From Leptospira idonii (GTDB taxonomy: Bacteria; Spirochaetota; Leptospiria; Leptospirales; Leptospiraceae): a stretch of 64,000 nucleotides of DNA. Below are positions 25,705 through 34,602 of the stretch, piece by piece. Below the pieces are notes generated by a model. That model was not told the DNA's origin. It made no database searches and saw only the letters and a program-made list of their open reading frames with translations. The DNA lies in NCBI RefSeq assembly GCF_004770995.1, contig NZ_RQHW01000047.1, positions 186,001-250,000 on the forward strand. Reading direction: 5' to 3'. How positions within the stretch are numbered: position 1 is the first letter of the stretch; each line of letters starts with the position of its first letter. A program made the translations under genes and the position numbers.

Positions 25705-26883
25705 GTGAAAATTTGTCTTATCGTTGACGATTATCTACCGCACAGTAGGAAAGTTGCGGCTAAAATGATGCACGATCTTGCTCTTGGATTGAAAGAAAAT
25801 GGTCATAATGTAACTGTGGTTACTCCGGGCGGAGATCATTATACACCCGTTGTAAAAGAAGATTATGAAGGCATAAATGTTCTCAGATTTCCTTCCGGTC
25901 TTTTGAAAAATGCATCCAAACCGATTCGGCTGATCAATGAGTTATTATTGTCCTTTCGTTCTTGGTCTTATTTAAAAGGAAATTTTAATTCGGAGAAACA
26001 AGACCTCATTATCTATTATTCTCCTACAATCTTCTGGTCCGGTCTCGTATCAAAATTAAAGAAAAAATGGAATTGTCCTTCTTATTTGATATTAAGAGAT
26101 TTTTTCCCTCAATGGGTGATTGACCAAGGGATGCTAAAAGAATCCTCCTTACTGATTCGTTTTTTCAAATACTGGGAAAAGAAAAATTATTCAGCGGCTT
26201 CTCGTATCGGTGTGCAGTCCCCTAAAAATTTAGAATGGTTTAGAAAATATTTTCCTTCTTATTCGAATGCAGAGGTTCTTTTTAATTGGGTAAAAATCGA
26301 AGAACAAAAATTTTTTCCTAGTTTTTATCGCACACGGTTAGGTTTGAAAGGTAAAGTTGTTTTCTTTTATGGTGGTAACATCGGTTTGGCGCAAGATATG
26401 ACGAACATCATTTCTCTGGCAAAAAGATTTTCTACAAACTCTTCCGTTGCGTTTGTCTTGGTAGGTTCCGGTGATGAATTTTCTTTAGTTCAAAATTCAA
26501 TTAAAACTGAAAATCTAACAAATTTAATTCTTTTGGAATCTGTATCTCAAGAGGAATATAGAAGAATGCTGGCCGAGTTCGATATAGGTTTGTTTACCTT
26601 GCATAAAGATCATAAAACTCATAATTTTCCGGGGAAAATCTTGGGGTATATGGAGCAAGGTAAACCTATATTAGGTGCTGTAAATTCCGGAAATGATCTG
26701 AAGGACGTTTTAGAGGAGGCCGGTGCAGGCCTTGTGTGTGAATCAGGAGATATCGATTCTTTTTATCATAATGCAAACATTCTTCTTGATGCTTCCAAAA
26801 GGGAAAAGATGGGAAAAAAATCATTCTCATTGCTTGAGTCGAAGTTCTCCGTAGATAACGTGATCAGGACAATTTTAAAGTAA
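25705..26883 (+). CDS. WbuB-like glycosyltransferase family 4 (L-QuiNAc/L-FucNAc transferase candidate)
   Basis: 392 residues from GTG 25705, three bases after the epimerase stop. The IVDDYLPHSRKVAAKMMHD opening and YLILRDFFPQWVIDQGM near 127-143 are typical of the WbuB subgroup, which transfers L-FucNAc or a close 2-acetamido-6-deoxy-L-sugar. FYGGNIGLAQDM and LGYMEQGKPILGAV belong to the donor domain. Its position directly after the L-sugar genes supports that it uses their product. Acceptor unknown, probably the undecaprenyl-diphosphate sugar made by the next gene. Confidence 0.8.
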   Translation: MKICLIVDDYLPHSRKVAAKMMHDLALGLKENGHNVTVVTPGGDHYTPVVKEDYEGINVLRFPSGLLKNASKPIRLINELLLSFRSWSYLKGNFNSEKQDLIIYYSPTIFWSGLVSKLKKKWNCPSYLILRDFFPQWVIDQGMLKESSLLIRFFKYWEKKNYSAASRIGVQSPKNLEWFRKYFPSYSNAEVLFNWVKIEEQKFFPSFYRTRLGLKGKVVFFYGGNIGLAQDMTNIISLAKRFSTNSSVAFVLVGSGDEFSLVQNSIKTENLTNLILLESVSQEEYRRMLAEFDIGLFTLHKDHKTHNFPGKILGYMEQGKPILGAVNSGNDLKDVLEEAGAGLVCESGDIDSFYHNANILLDASKREKMGKKSFSLLESKFSVDNVIRTILK

Positions 26884-26893
26884 GCTGGTTCGA

Positions 26894-28171
26894 ATGGAAG
26901 TGAAAGAATATACAAGACGGCATTCTCGTTGGTTTGAACGCATCTTACTGAGTTATAGCTTCCAATTTTTGTCCGGCGGTTTTGTATTAATTCTTTGTAC
27001 TGCAGTGCCCATTTGGGGTTGGCGTTTTTGGGATTCTGAAGATCCTAATATCATCACTTCCTTGGTTGCATGTTTACTTTCCTTTCTCATTTCCACTATA
27101 TCTTTGAGAAATTTATTTCGGCTTCCTGGCTCGGAAACGGTCGCCTATATTCTTCCTGTAACCACCATTTGTTTTGCCATTCCTATCGGGCTCATTCTCG
27201 TTTTTAGGGCAACTTATTCGATTCAGGTGTTTGTGGTCGGCTTTTGTATTTCACTTTTATGGTGTTATATCGGATATTTTTTAGGAAGAAGATATCGTTT
27301 GGTAAGATACGCCTTGCTTCCGTTTGGTGAACCGAAGGAATTCGAACACACTCACGGTGCTCTGTTTCAGGTAATCGAAAAGCCGGATTTAGAAAGCCAA
27401 AGGTTTAATGCGATCGTTGCGGATTTAAATTCGAGTGAGATGACTCCCAGTTGGGAAAAGTTCTTAGCCGCTTGCACTCTTTCCCGCATTCCCGTTTATT
27501 CTACTAAAAAAATCAGGGAAGCCGTTTTGGGAAGAGTGAAGATCGATCATTTGAGCGAAAATGAATTCGGAAGTTTGCTTCCATCTTCCTTCTATGAAAT
27601 TACCAAACGTTGTTTCGATTTTTTAGGAGCCCTGATTCTGATTCCGCTGCTCCTTCCTTTTTTTATTTTGATATCGCTTATCATTCGATTGGAATCAAAA
27701 GGGAATGCTTTTTTTGTGCAGGAGAGAATGGGATACAGGGGTCGTATCTTCAAGATGATTAAATTTAGAAGTATGTACACTGAACTTCGAGGGAGCGGTT
27801 TCACGAACGAAAAGGAAGATCCTCGAATCACGAAATTCGGAAAAATATTAAGAAAATATCGCATTGATGAGCTACCTCAAATTTTCAACATCTTCCTTGG
27901 GCAAATGAGTTTTATCGGTCCAAGGCCAGAATCTTACGAACTTTCCCAGTGGTACGAGAGAGATGTTCCTTTTTTCGCATACAGGCATATCGTAAGGCCC
28001 GGCATCACCGGCTGGGCTCAGGTGGAGCAGGGGTATGCTGCAGAAGTCGACGGAATGAAAATTAAACTTCAGTATGATTTTTATTATATTAAAAATTTCT
28101 CATTCTGGTTGGATCTATTGATCGTATTTAAAACAGTAAAGACTATATTAACCGGGTTCGGCGCAAGGTAA
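26894..28171 (+). CDS. Undecaprenyl-phosphate sugar-1-phosphate transferase (WbaP/WcaJ type)
   Basis: 425 residues. Four membrane segments near 26-44, 54-72, 84-104 and 111-130, a middle soluble domain, a further hydrophobic helix at 241-264, then the catalytic bacterial-sugar-transferase domain: QERMGYRG at 276-283, KFRSM at 290-294, DELPQ at 325-329 and SFIGPRPE at 339-346. It moves a sugar 1-phosphate from a UDP-sugar to undecaprenyl phosphate, the first step in building a lipid-linked O-unit. Full-length architecture is intact. Whether glucose, galactose or GlcNAc phosphate is used is open. Confidence 0.92.
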   Translation: MEVKEYTRRHSRWFERILLSYSFQFLSGGFVLILCTAVPIWGWRFWDSEDPNIITSLVACLLSFLISTISLRNLFRLPGSETVAYILPVTTICFAIPIGLILVFRATYSIQVFVVGFCISLLWCYIGYFLGRRYRLVRYALLPFGEPKEFEHTHGALFQVIEKPDLESQRFNAIVADLNSSEMTPSWEKFLAACTLSRIPVYSTKKIREAVLGRVKIDHLSENEFGSLLPSSFYEITKRCFDFLGALILIPLLLPFFILISLIIRLESKGNAFFVQERMGYRGRIFKMIKFRSMYTELRGSGFTNEKEDPRITKFGKILRKYRIDELPQIFNIFLGQMSFIGPRPESYELSQWYERDVPFFAYRHIVRPGITGWAQVEQGYAAEVDGMKIKLQYDFYYIKNFSFWLDLLIVFKTVKTILTGFGAR

Positions 28172-28200
28172 TCGCACTTAAAGTCTGAGTTGCAGTAAGA

Positions 28201-29544
28201 ATGGATCTGTCTTTATTCTGGATATTTTTATCTTTTGTTTTCTGTGTTACCTTAACCGTAACTCAAATGGGAAAAAAATCCCTGGTCATTGTTGTAATTC
28301 TCGTTTGGTGGTATTTTTGGCTCGCCCTTTCCGAGTTTTCCTTAACAGGTCTTTTTCCTCCTTCGGATTATGCAAAATTATTGTACCTTGTTTTTTTCTT
28401 CTTTTTAACTTCTTTTGCGGTTCTTTTTAATTCAAAGAAAATCTATCGTTATTTCTCGATAGATGCAGAGACTTTTTTGAAAAAGGAAGTTCTCAATAAA
28501 GAATCTTTATTTTTTAAATTCCAGATTTTTCTTCTTTTCCCTCTGTTTGTATTCTTTTGCATTCGAGGTTTATATCTGCTCCTGTATGTTTATGAGATTA
28601 ATTTTTATCGCTCTGAGGTTTATGGCCTAAACACCGGTTCCTCCGCATTGTTTTTTAATAGCCATGTAATTTCTTCTATTTACGAATTACTAGCGGGGCC
28701 GTTGTTGTTACTCGGTTTGTTCTTAGGTTTTTCGTTTTATATTTATCTAAAAAGAAGCCGGGTTTTGGCTATTTCCTATATTCTCATTGTTATGGATTCG
28801 GTGATGAGTGCAGGAAGATTCGGTTATCATTATATTTTATACAGTTTGATTTTAATTGTTTTGTATCAGATGTTCATTAAGAAAAAAGTTTTGAGCTGGA
28901 AATCTTTATTGCTAGGTGCTTTTGTCTTTTTAAGTATTTTTTTACTTTCCGTATCCGTTTCCATTAAGAGAAATAAAAGCACTTCTCCTATTTCCGGGTT
29001 TATGGAACGTTTCGTAATCGATTATCATACGAATTCTTTCACAATCTTTAGCCAAGAACTGGATAATCCTGAGTCGGGAATTCATAAATACACTTACGGT
29101 CGCTCTACATTCAGTGGGCTTGAAAAATATGCAGCGGTAATCCTAAGAAGTTTTAATTATAAGGTCAATTCTCAATCCGATGTCATTGGAGGCGAATTGA
29201 TGGTAAACAGAGTGGTCGGCTGGAATCAAAAATGGGAAGGTAAATATTACAATGCATTCGGTTCCATGTTTTATTCTATGTATAGAGACGGCGGAGTTCT
29301 CTTTGTAATACTTTACGGAATTCTTTTCGGGTGTTGTTTAAGTTATTTTTCAAACGGACTGGTTTCTAAAAATCCGTTTCATTTGTCGATTTTAAGCGCT
29401 CTTTCCTTTATCGGGATATATGGTATTTTTCAACCTGTTACAACAGGACCAATCTTACCTTCAATTTTTTTAATCATCCTATTTTATAAGCTTAACTTAC
29501 AGAAGATCTCAAATTTTATCCGCAACACGGTGTTCAATGTCTAA
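28201..29544 (+). CDS. wzy: Wzy-like O-antigen repeat-unit polymerase
   Basis: 447 residues with about ten to twelve hydrophobic segments. A large loop lies near 265-345 and holds KYTYGRSTFSGLEKYAA and GWNQKWEGKYYNAFGSMF, followed by a Gly-rich membrane segment beginning MYRDGGVLFVIL, the pattern of oligosaccharide repeat-unit polymerases. These join lipid-linked units in the periplasm. The next two genes are an ABC exporter, which normally works without Wzy, and no Wzx flippase gene is seen in the window. Sequence is divergent, so the call depends on topology and position. Confidence 0.7.
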   Translation: MDLSLFWIFLSFVFCVTLTVTQMGKKSLVIVVILVWWYFWLALSEFSLTGLFPPSDYAKLLYLVFFFFLTSFAVLFNSKKIYRYFSIDAETFLKKEVLNKESLFFKFQIFLLFPLFVFFCIRGLYLLLYVYEINFYRSEVYGLNTGSSALFFNSHVISSIYELLAGPLLLLGLFLGFSFYIYLKRSRVLAISYILIVMDSVMSAGRFGYHYILYSLILIVLYQMFIKKKVLSWKSLLLGAFVFLSIFLLSVSVSIKRNKSTSPISGFMERFVIDYHTNSFTIFSQELDNPESGIHKYTYGRSTFSGLEKYAAVILRSFNYKVNSQSDVIGGELMVNRVVGWNQKWEGKYYNAFGSMFYSMYRDGGVLFVILYGILFGCCLSYFSNGLVSKNPFHLSILSALSFIGIYGIFQPVTTGPILPSIFLIILFYKLNLQKISNFIRNTVFNV

Positions 29545-30391
29545 TAAACTCGAAAGTGAATCCTTTAGTTTGATTGATTCTAAAACAAGAATCTTTCATC
29601 TAAATCTGTCCGAATTATGGCAGTATAAAGATTTAATCTATTATTTCGTAAAAAGAGATTTCGTATCATTTTACAAACAAACGATTTTAGGTCCCTTATG
29701 GTATTTAGTGCAGCCGATTGTCTCTTCAGTCGTTTTGTTCGTAGTATTTACTAAAATCGCAAAGTTACCTACAGGAACCGTTCCTCCTTTTCTCTTTTAT
29801 TTAAGTGGAAACATTTTGTGGATGTATTTTGCAGAGAATTTGAATCGAACCTCTGACACATTCATCGTAAATTCTTCCATCTTTGGAAAAGTCTATTTTC
29901 CCAGATTGACCGTTCCTATCAGTACAACTCTTTCCGGTTTGATTTCTTTTTTTATTCAATACGCTTTGTTTTTGTCAGTTTATGCGTATTATTACTTTCA
30001 AAATCAAGTTCCTTTTTTTACCGTTTGGATCTTTTTAACTCCATTTGCTGTTTTATATTTAGCATTGATTAGTTTTTCTTTCGGAATTATGATCTCTTCT
30101 TTGACGACCAAATACAGGGATTTGCGATTCATTCTGAGGTTCGGAATTCAATTGTGGATGTTTGCATCTCCGATTGCTTATTCTATCCAACAGGTTCCTA
30201 AACATTACTTAAGTATTTATATGTTGAACCCTATCACTCCGGTTATTGAAGGGTTTCGTTTCATTTACTTTCAAAATACTCTTTTGACTCTTGATGATTT
30301 ACTTTGTAATTTTATCATCAATGGAACTGTTCTTGTTTTGAGTATCCTTCTTTTTAATAGAGTTGAAAAATCATTTATGGATACGGTTTAA
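29537..30391 (+). CDS. wzm: ABC-2 type polysaccharide export permease (Wzm)
   Basis: 284 residues with six predicted membrane helices. DFVSFYKQTILGPLWYLVQP near 38-57 is the typical amphipathic entry of Wzm/KpsM/TagG permeases, and GNILWMYFAENLNRTSDTF and YFPRLTVPIST follow. Together with the next gene it forms the inner-membrane exporter for a finished undecaprenyl-linked glycan. It overlaps wzy by eight bases and precedes wzt by five, so the three are tightly linked. Confidence 0.93.
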   Translation: MSNKLESESFSLIDSKTRIFHLNLSELWQYKDLIYYFVKRDFVSFYKQTILGPLWYLVQPIVSSVVLFVVFTKIAKLPTGTVPPFLFYLSGNILWMYFAENLNRTSDTFIVNSSIFGKVYFPRLTVPISTTLSGLISFFIQYALFLSVYAYYYFQNQVPFFTVWIFLTPFAVLYLALISFSFGIMISSLTTKYRDLRFILRFGIQLWMFASPIAYSIQQVPKHYLSIYMLNPITPVIEGFRFIYFQNTLLTLDDLLCNFIINGTVLVLSILLFNRVEKSFMDTV

Positions 30392-30396
30392 TAATT

Positions 30397-31686
30397 ATGA
30401 ATTCTGAATCGCTATCAATTCAATTTGAGAAAGTAAGCAAACGTTATATTTTAGGGCAGATGTCTCACGGAATGATTACCAAAGATTTACAATCTTGGTG
30501 GGCGAAGCTGAGAGGAAAACAAGATCCTAACTCTTTGATTGATGCAACTAAAGAGAAGCAAACCTCAGATACTTCTGAATTTTATGCGCTAAAGGATATT
30601 AACTTCTCGATTCAAAAAGGAGAAGTTATAGGAATCATTGGAAGAAACGGTGCGGGAAAATCGACACTATTGAAACTTCTTTCCAGAGTGACTTCTCCGA
30701 GCAATGGTAAAATTAAGATCAACGGTAAGATCGCCAGCCTTTTAGAAGTAGGCACAGGCTTTCATCCCGATCTGACAGGAAGAGAGAATATTTTTTTGAA
30801 TGGCGCTATTCTGGGGATGAGCAGAAAAGAAATATTCGCTAAATTCGATGAGATTGTGGAATTTGCGGGAGTTTCTAAATTTATCGATACTCCCGTTAAA
30901 AGATATTCAAGTGGAATGTATGTTAGGTTAGCATTCGCCGTAGCGGCACATTTAGAGCCGGATATACTTGTTGTTGATGAAGTATTGGCAGTCGGAGACT
31001 TAGAGTTCCAAAAAAAATGTCTGGGAAAGATGGAGTCAGTTTCCAAAAAATCCGGTAGAACTATATTATTTGTCAGTCATAATATGGCGGCAATCTCTAG
31101 TCTTTGTACCAGAACGATTTATTTAAAAAAGGGTCAAATTCATTACGATGGAAAAACGGAAGATACGATTTCTAAATACCTTCAGGACAATCAATCGATA
31201 CTAGAAGAGAATTTATCCGAAAGAAAAGATCGAGAAGGGGAAGGTCAAATTATCTTCGAAGAAACTTGGACCGAAGACGAAGCAGGGAAAAGAAAAACAA
31301 CTTTTCTTTCCGGAGAGAGTCTTGTGATCGCTGCGAAAATCAGGATTAGAAATAAAATTCCCTATAAGAAAATTTCAGCTGCATTTCAAGTTCAGGATCA
31401 AAACGATTATACCCTAACGGATCTAAACACTCAATCAAAAGCTATCGAATTTGATGTTCCCACAGACAGAGATTCTGCCGTTCTTAGATGCAAACTTCCG
31501 AATATTCCTCTTATGCCTGGAAGTTATAATCATCATGTTATTTTGAGAACAGATAATATCATTCAAGATTTTGTCCTTACCGCAGGTAATTTTCACATAG
31601 AAGAAGGGGACTTTTTCGGTACAGGCAGGACATTCGATAGAGGGCATGGTTATATCCTTTTGCACCAAGAGTGGAGTTTGAATTAA
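30397..31686 (+). CDS. wzt: ABC polysaccharide export ATPase with C-terminal glycan-binding domain (Wzt)
   Basis: 429 residues. Walker A GRNGAGKST at 82-90, signature YSSGM at 170-174, Walker B ILVVDE at 190-195 and the switch His228 are all intact. Residues 250-429 form an extra beta-rich domain as in the Wzt of E. coli O9a, which binds the capped non-reducing end of the O-polysaccharide before export. Presence of that domain suggests a chain with a terminal modification, for example by one of the locus methyltransferases (inference). Confidence 0.93.
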   Translation: MNSESLSIQFEKVSKRYILGQMSHGMITKDLQSWWAKLRGKQDPNSLIDATKEKQTSDTSEFYALKDINFSIQKGEVIGIIGRNGAGKSTLLKLLSRVTSPSNGKIKINGKIASLLEVGTGFHPDLTGRENIFLNGAILGMSRKEIFAKFDEIVEFAGVSKFIDTPVKRYSSGMYVRLAFAVAAHLEPDILVVDEVLAVGDLEFQKKCLGKMESVSKKSGRTILFVSHNMAAISSLCTRTIYLKKGQIHYDGKTEDTISKYLQDNQSILEENLSERKDREGEGQIIFEETWTEDEAGKRKTTFLSGESLVIAAKIRIRNKIPYKKISAAFQVQDQNDYTLTDLNTQSKAIEFDVPTDRDSAVLRCKLPNIPLMPGSYNHHVILRTDNIIQDFVLTAGNFHIEEGDFFGTGRTFDRGHGYILLHQEWSLN

Positions 31687-31701
31687 AAGAGTTTTATATT
31701 C

Positions 31702-32820
31702 ATGAAATCATCTCTTTTACTTTTTCTCTTTAAGTTCGTTTCTATTTTTAGAGTCGGCCGCAAAAAACAAAGACTTTTGGTGATGAAAATTGATGCGATC
31801 GGAGATTATATCCTATTCAGAAATTTTCTCTCTGTGTTGAAAGCCGATATTGCATATAAAGATTATGATTTTTATATATTCGGAAATATTCAATGGAAAG
31901 AAATTTATGAAGCGTATGATGCTGATTTTGCGATAAAAGCAATTTGGTTCGATCGTAGCCGGCATAAGAATCATTTGTATCTTTTCTGGCTTTTGATTCG
32001 TCTTTCTTTGATTTCCGCAGATCTTTTTCTTCAACCGACTCATTCCAGGGATTTTTGGTGCGATTTCTTTTCGAGAAGAACTCCAGCTCGCAAAAAGATC
32101 AGTTCTTTCGGAGATGATACGAATATCGGGACGGACGCAAAAAAACGCTCGGATGACTTTTTTGATGTTTTGCTTCCTGTAAAGTTTTTGTATGAATTCG
32201 AATTCCTCAGAAATAGGGAGTTTTTCTCGCTTCTTTTAGAAAAGGAGATTAAAATTTCGAAACCGTCCATCTCGTTTTCTAAAATAGATGGGAAACCTTA
32301 TGTTTCTATTTTTTTAGGTGCAAGCAGTTCCTTAAAACAATTTGAAAAAGAAAAACTTTTTCTTTTCCTTAAGGAATTAGCAAGCCATGATCGAAACCTG
32401 AAGTTTGTTTTACTCGGTTCACCGAAGGAAAAACAAATGTTAGAGCTTTTTCCTTTTTCTGATTTTCCTAATCTGGAAAATATGTGTGGAAAAACAAGTT
32501 TAGTTCAATTGATCGATCAAATCGGAAACTCAACCGCCTCCATTTGTTATGACAGTAGCGGAGTACATATTGCCGTGGCAACGGGAGTGGATAAGGTTGT
32601 TTGCATCAGTAACGGCAATCATTACGGACGTTTCATTCCTTACCCAAAATCAATTGTTGAAAATATGTTGGGTTTTTATCCTCCTGAGATTAAAGATGAG
32701 TTGAGGAAGGGAAGGGAAAATCTTGTTTTAGAGAGATATTATACCGGTGCAAGTTTGGATATAAATACAATCCCTTTGCAAGAAACAATAAATGATATTT
32801 TCGATTATTTGAAATCCTAA
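31702..32820 (+). CDS. Glycosyltransferase family 9 (heptosyltransferase-like)
   Basis: 372 residues. MKIDAIGDYILFRNFLSVL near 28-46 is the GT9 opening; VSIFLGASSSLKQFEKEKL near 202-220 begins the second domain; and SICYDSSGVHIAVATG near 286-301 matches the D(T/S)GxxH site of heptosyltransferases. An N-terminal hydrophobic stretch may attach it to the membrane. It may add heptose or another sugar from an ADP- or NDP-donor. A second GT9 gene lies at 39677. Confidence 0.85.
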   Translation: MKSSLLLFLFKFVSIFRVGRKKQRLLVMKIDAIGDYILFRNFLSVLKADIAYKDYDFYIFGNIQWKEIYEAYDADFAIKAIWFDRSRHKNHLYLFWLLIRLSLISADLFLQPTHSRDFWCDFFSRRTPARKKISSFGDDTNIGTDAKKRSDDFFDVLLPVKFLYEFEFLRNREFFSLLLEKEIKISKPSISFSKIDGKPYVSIFLGASSSLKQFEKEKLFLFLKELASHDRNLKFVLLGSPKEKQMLELFPFSDFPNLENMCGKTSLVQLIDQIGNSTASICYDSSGVHIAVATGVDKVVCISNGNHYGRFIPYPKSIVENMLGFYPPEIKDELRKGRENLVLERYYTGASLDINTIPLQETINDIFDYLKS

Positions 32821-32823
32821 ACT

Positions 32824-32827
32824 GGAG
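32824..32827 (+). promoter_or_regulatory. Ribosome-binding site that points to a CTG start
   Basis: GGAG at 32824-32827 lies eight bases before CTG at 32836. No ATG, GTG or TTG occurs in this frame between the previous stop at 32820 and the first conserved residues, so this site supports CTG 32836 as the start. Confidence 0.5.
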
Positions 32828-32835
32828 CTTCTCTT

Positions 32836-33753
32836 CTGTCTTTAAAAAAAATACCAATACTCTTAATCGCATTCAATCGCCCGAAAGAAACAAAGATAGT
32901 ATTTCAATCCATTTCTGAATATGCACCTGAGAAACTTTACATTGCTGTAGATGGTCCTCGCCAAACAAGAGAGACTGATTTTGAACTTTGTGAATCGGTA
33001 AAAAGTATTTTTAATAAGATCGCTTGGGATTGCGATGTAAAAACAAAATACAATACATCCAACTTAGGCTGTAAAAATGCCGTAAGTTCCGCCATTACAT
33101 GGTTTTTTGAGCAGGAAGAGACGGGTATCATTCTTGAAGACGATTGTCTACCTGATCCCAGTTTTTTCCCTTTTATGGAAGAGATGTTGGTGAGATATAA
33201 AGATGAAGAGCGAATCTCTATGGTAAGCGGAGATAATTTTTCATTCGGAAAGATTCAATTGAAGGAAAGTTATTATTTTTCAAGATACAATCATATCTGG
33301 GGGTGGGGTTCTTGGAGAAGATCCTGGAAAGATTATGATGTCAATCTTTCCGATTATTCCTCCGGACTGGAAAGTATCCGCTCCTATCTCACTCCTTACG
33401 AATTCTATTATTGGAAAAATATTTTTGATTCCGTAAAGGAAGGAAAAATAGATACATGGGATCATCAATGGACTTATACGAATTTCAAATTGAGACGTAT
33501 GTCAATCATGCCTAACGTAAATTTGGTGTCTAATTTAGGTTTCGGTGAAAATGCAACACATACGACAGTTTCTTCTTCCGAAAGCGCTTTTGCAAATATG
33601 AAAAGGGAAAAACTTGTTTTTCCGTTGGTTCATCCTTCTAAATTAAGGATCAATGAAATGTTCGATCGATTTTCAAGAGATACTTTTTTACCTCCCAGAA
33701 AAGCTTTTGTTGTGCGCTTGTTTTCACGTTTGAGGAGGATCTTTGGATTGTAG
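32836..33753 (+). CDS. GT2-like glycosyltransferase with a probable CTG start
   Basis: 305 residues if translation starts at CTG 32836. The frame is open from the previous stop, and the protein begins SLKKIPILLIAFNRPKET, then YIAVDGPRQ near 36-44 and TGIILEDDCLPDPSFF near 97-112, with an EDD metal site, so the N-terminal domain is complete only if the frame upstream of the ATG at 33175 is used. The C-terminal part has YFSRYNHIWGWGSWRRSW and TWDHQWTYTNF. The layout is that of the nucleotide-diphospho-sugar transferases often annotated near surface-glycan genes. Substrate unknown. The only usual start codon, ATG 33175, would remove the donor-binding site. Confidence 0.8.
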   Translation: MSLKKIPILLIAFNRPKETKIVFQSISEYAPEKLYIAVDGPRQTRETDFELCESVKSIFNKIAWDCDVKTKYNTSNLGCKNAVSSAITWFFEQEETGIILEDDCLPDPSFFPFMEEMLVRYKDEERISMVSGDNFSFGKIQLKESYYFSRYNHIWGWGSWRRSWKDYDVNLSDYSSGLESIRSYLTPYEFYYWKNIFDSVKEGKIDTWDHQWTYTNFKLRRMSIMPNVNLVSNLGFGENATHTTVSSSESAFANMKREKLVFPLVHPSKLRINEMFDRFSRDTFLPPRKAFVVRLFSRLRRIFGL

Positions 33754-34594
33754 GCTCTGCGGTTCTTCTACTGAAAAAAAATTCAGAGGAAGGATTTTAA
33801 ATAAGTATGAAATCGATTACCATCGATGCACTTCTTGTGATTTGATTCAGACAGAATCCTATTTTTGGTTAGAAGAGGCATACAAGGATTCGATTGCAAT
33901 CACCGATACAGGAATTTTGGAAAGAAATTTTATTTTAGCGGAGAGGGTTCTTGCAGTGTTGACTGCGATCTCCTCTTCATTCCGTTTCTTCTCCGTATGG
34001 ACAAAACTTCCGTTCTTTCTTGTGAAAAGAATACTCAGTAGGATACTTAAGCCTTATCTTTCTCCGATTTTGGATTTTGGAGGAGGATACGGAATTATGG
34101 TACGAATGTTACGTGATATAGGATTGGATGCCTATTGGAGCGATCCTTATTCGCAGAATTTGGTGGCAAAAGGGTTTGAGTCTTCTCAGAAAAAATACCC
34201 TGCCCTGATTGCCTTTGAAGTATTGGAACATTTTTCTGAGCCTAGGCAGCAGATAGATTCTATCATGCGTCTGTATGATCCCGATGTTTTCCTTTTTTCC
34301 ACATTACTTTATGGTGATACGATTCCTGACTCTTCTTGGTGGTATTATGGATTCGAGACAGGGCAGCATATTGCTTTTTATAATCGAACTACTTTGGAAA
34401 AACTCGCCGAGATATATAATCGTAAGATATATTCTTTTTCTCCCGATTTTCATGTAATGAGTAAAATTGATTTAGATGAAAAATCAATTTCTTACATTTT
34501 GGAAAGACTTCCCGATTTACTCATTCGATTGAAATCGAAATACAGAAGTAAGGTAATTTCCGATTTCGAATCCTTGAGAGAAACTTTAAGGTAA
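33743..34594 (+). CDS. SAM-dependent methyltransferase with N-terminal zinc ribbon
   Basis: 283 residues from TTG 33743, after GAGGAGG at 33732-33738. CRLCG at 3-7 and HRCTSCDLIQTE near 27-38 give a four-Cys ribbon. The SAM motif is ILDFGGGYGIMVRML near 109-123, and FEVLEHFSEPRQQI follows. It resembles the methyltransferase at 7547. Overlap with the gene before is 11 bases. It probably methylates a sugar of the glycan; a role in capping the chain that Wzt recognises is possible but unproven. Confidence 0.8.
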   Translation: MDCRLCGSSTEKKFRGRILNKYEIDYHRCTSCDLIQTESYFWLEEAYKDSIAITDTGILERNFILAERVLAVLTAISSSFRFFSVWTKLPFFLVKRILSRILKPYLSPILDFGGGYGIMVRMLRDIGLDAYWSDPYSQNLVAKGFESSQKKYPALIAFEVLEHFSEPRQQIDSIMRLYDPDVFLFSTLLYGDTIPDSSWWYYGFETGQHIAFYNRTTLEKLAEIYNRKIYSFSPDFHVMSKIDLDEKSISYILERLPDLLIRLKSKYRSKVISDFESLRETLR

Positions 34595-34602
34595 CGTTTG
34601 CG

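Noticed and set aside
33175..33753. ATG 33175 as the start of the glycosyltransferase gene
   Set aside because: It would cut off the donor-binding domain, while the frame is open and conserved-looking back to CTG 32836 after a GGAG site.
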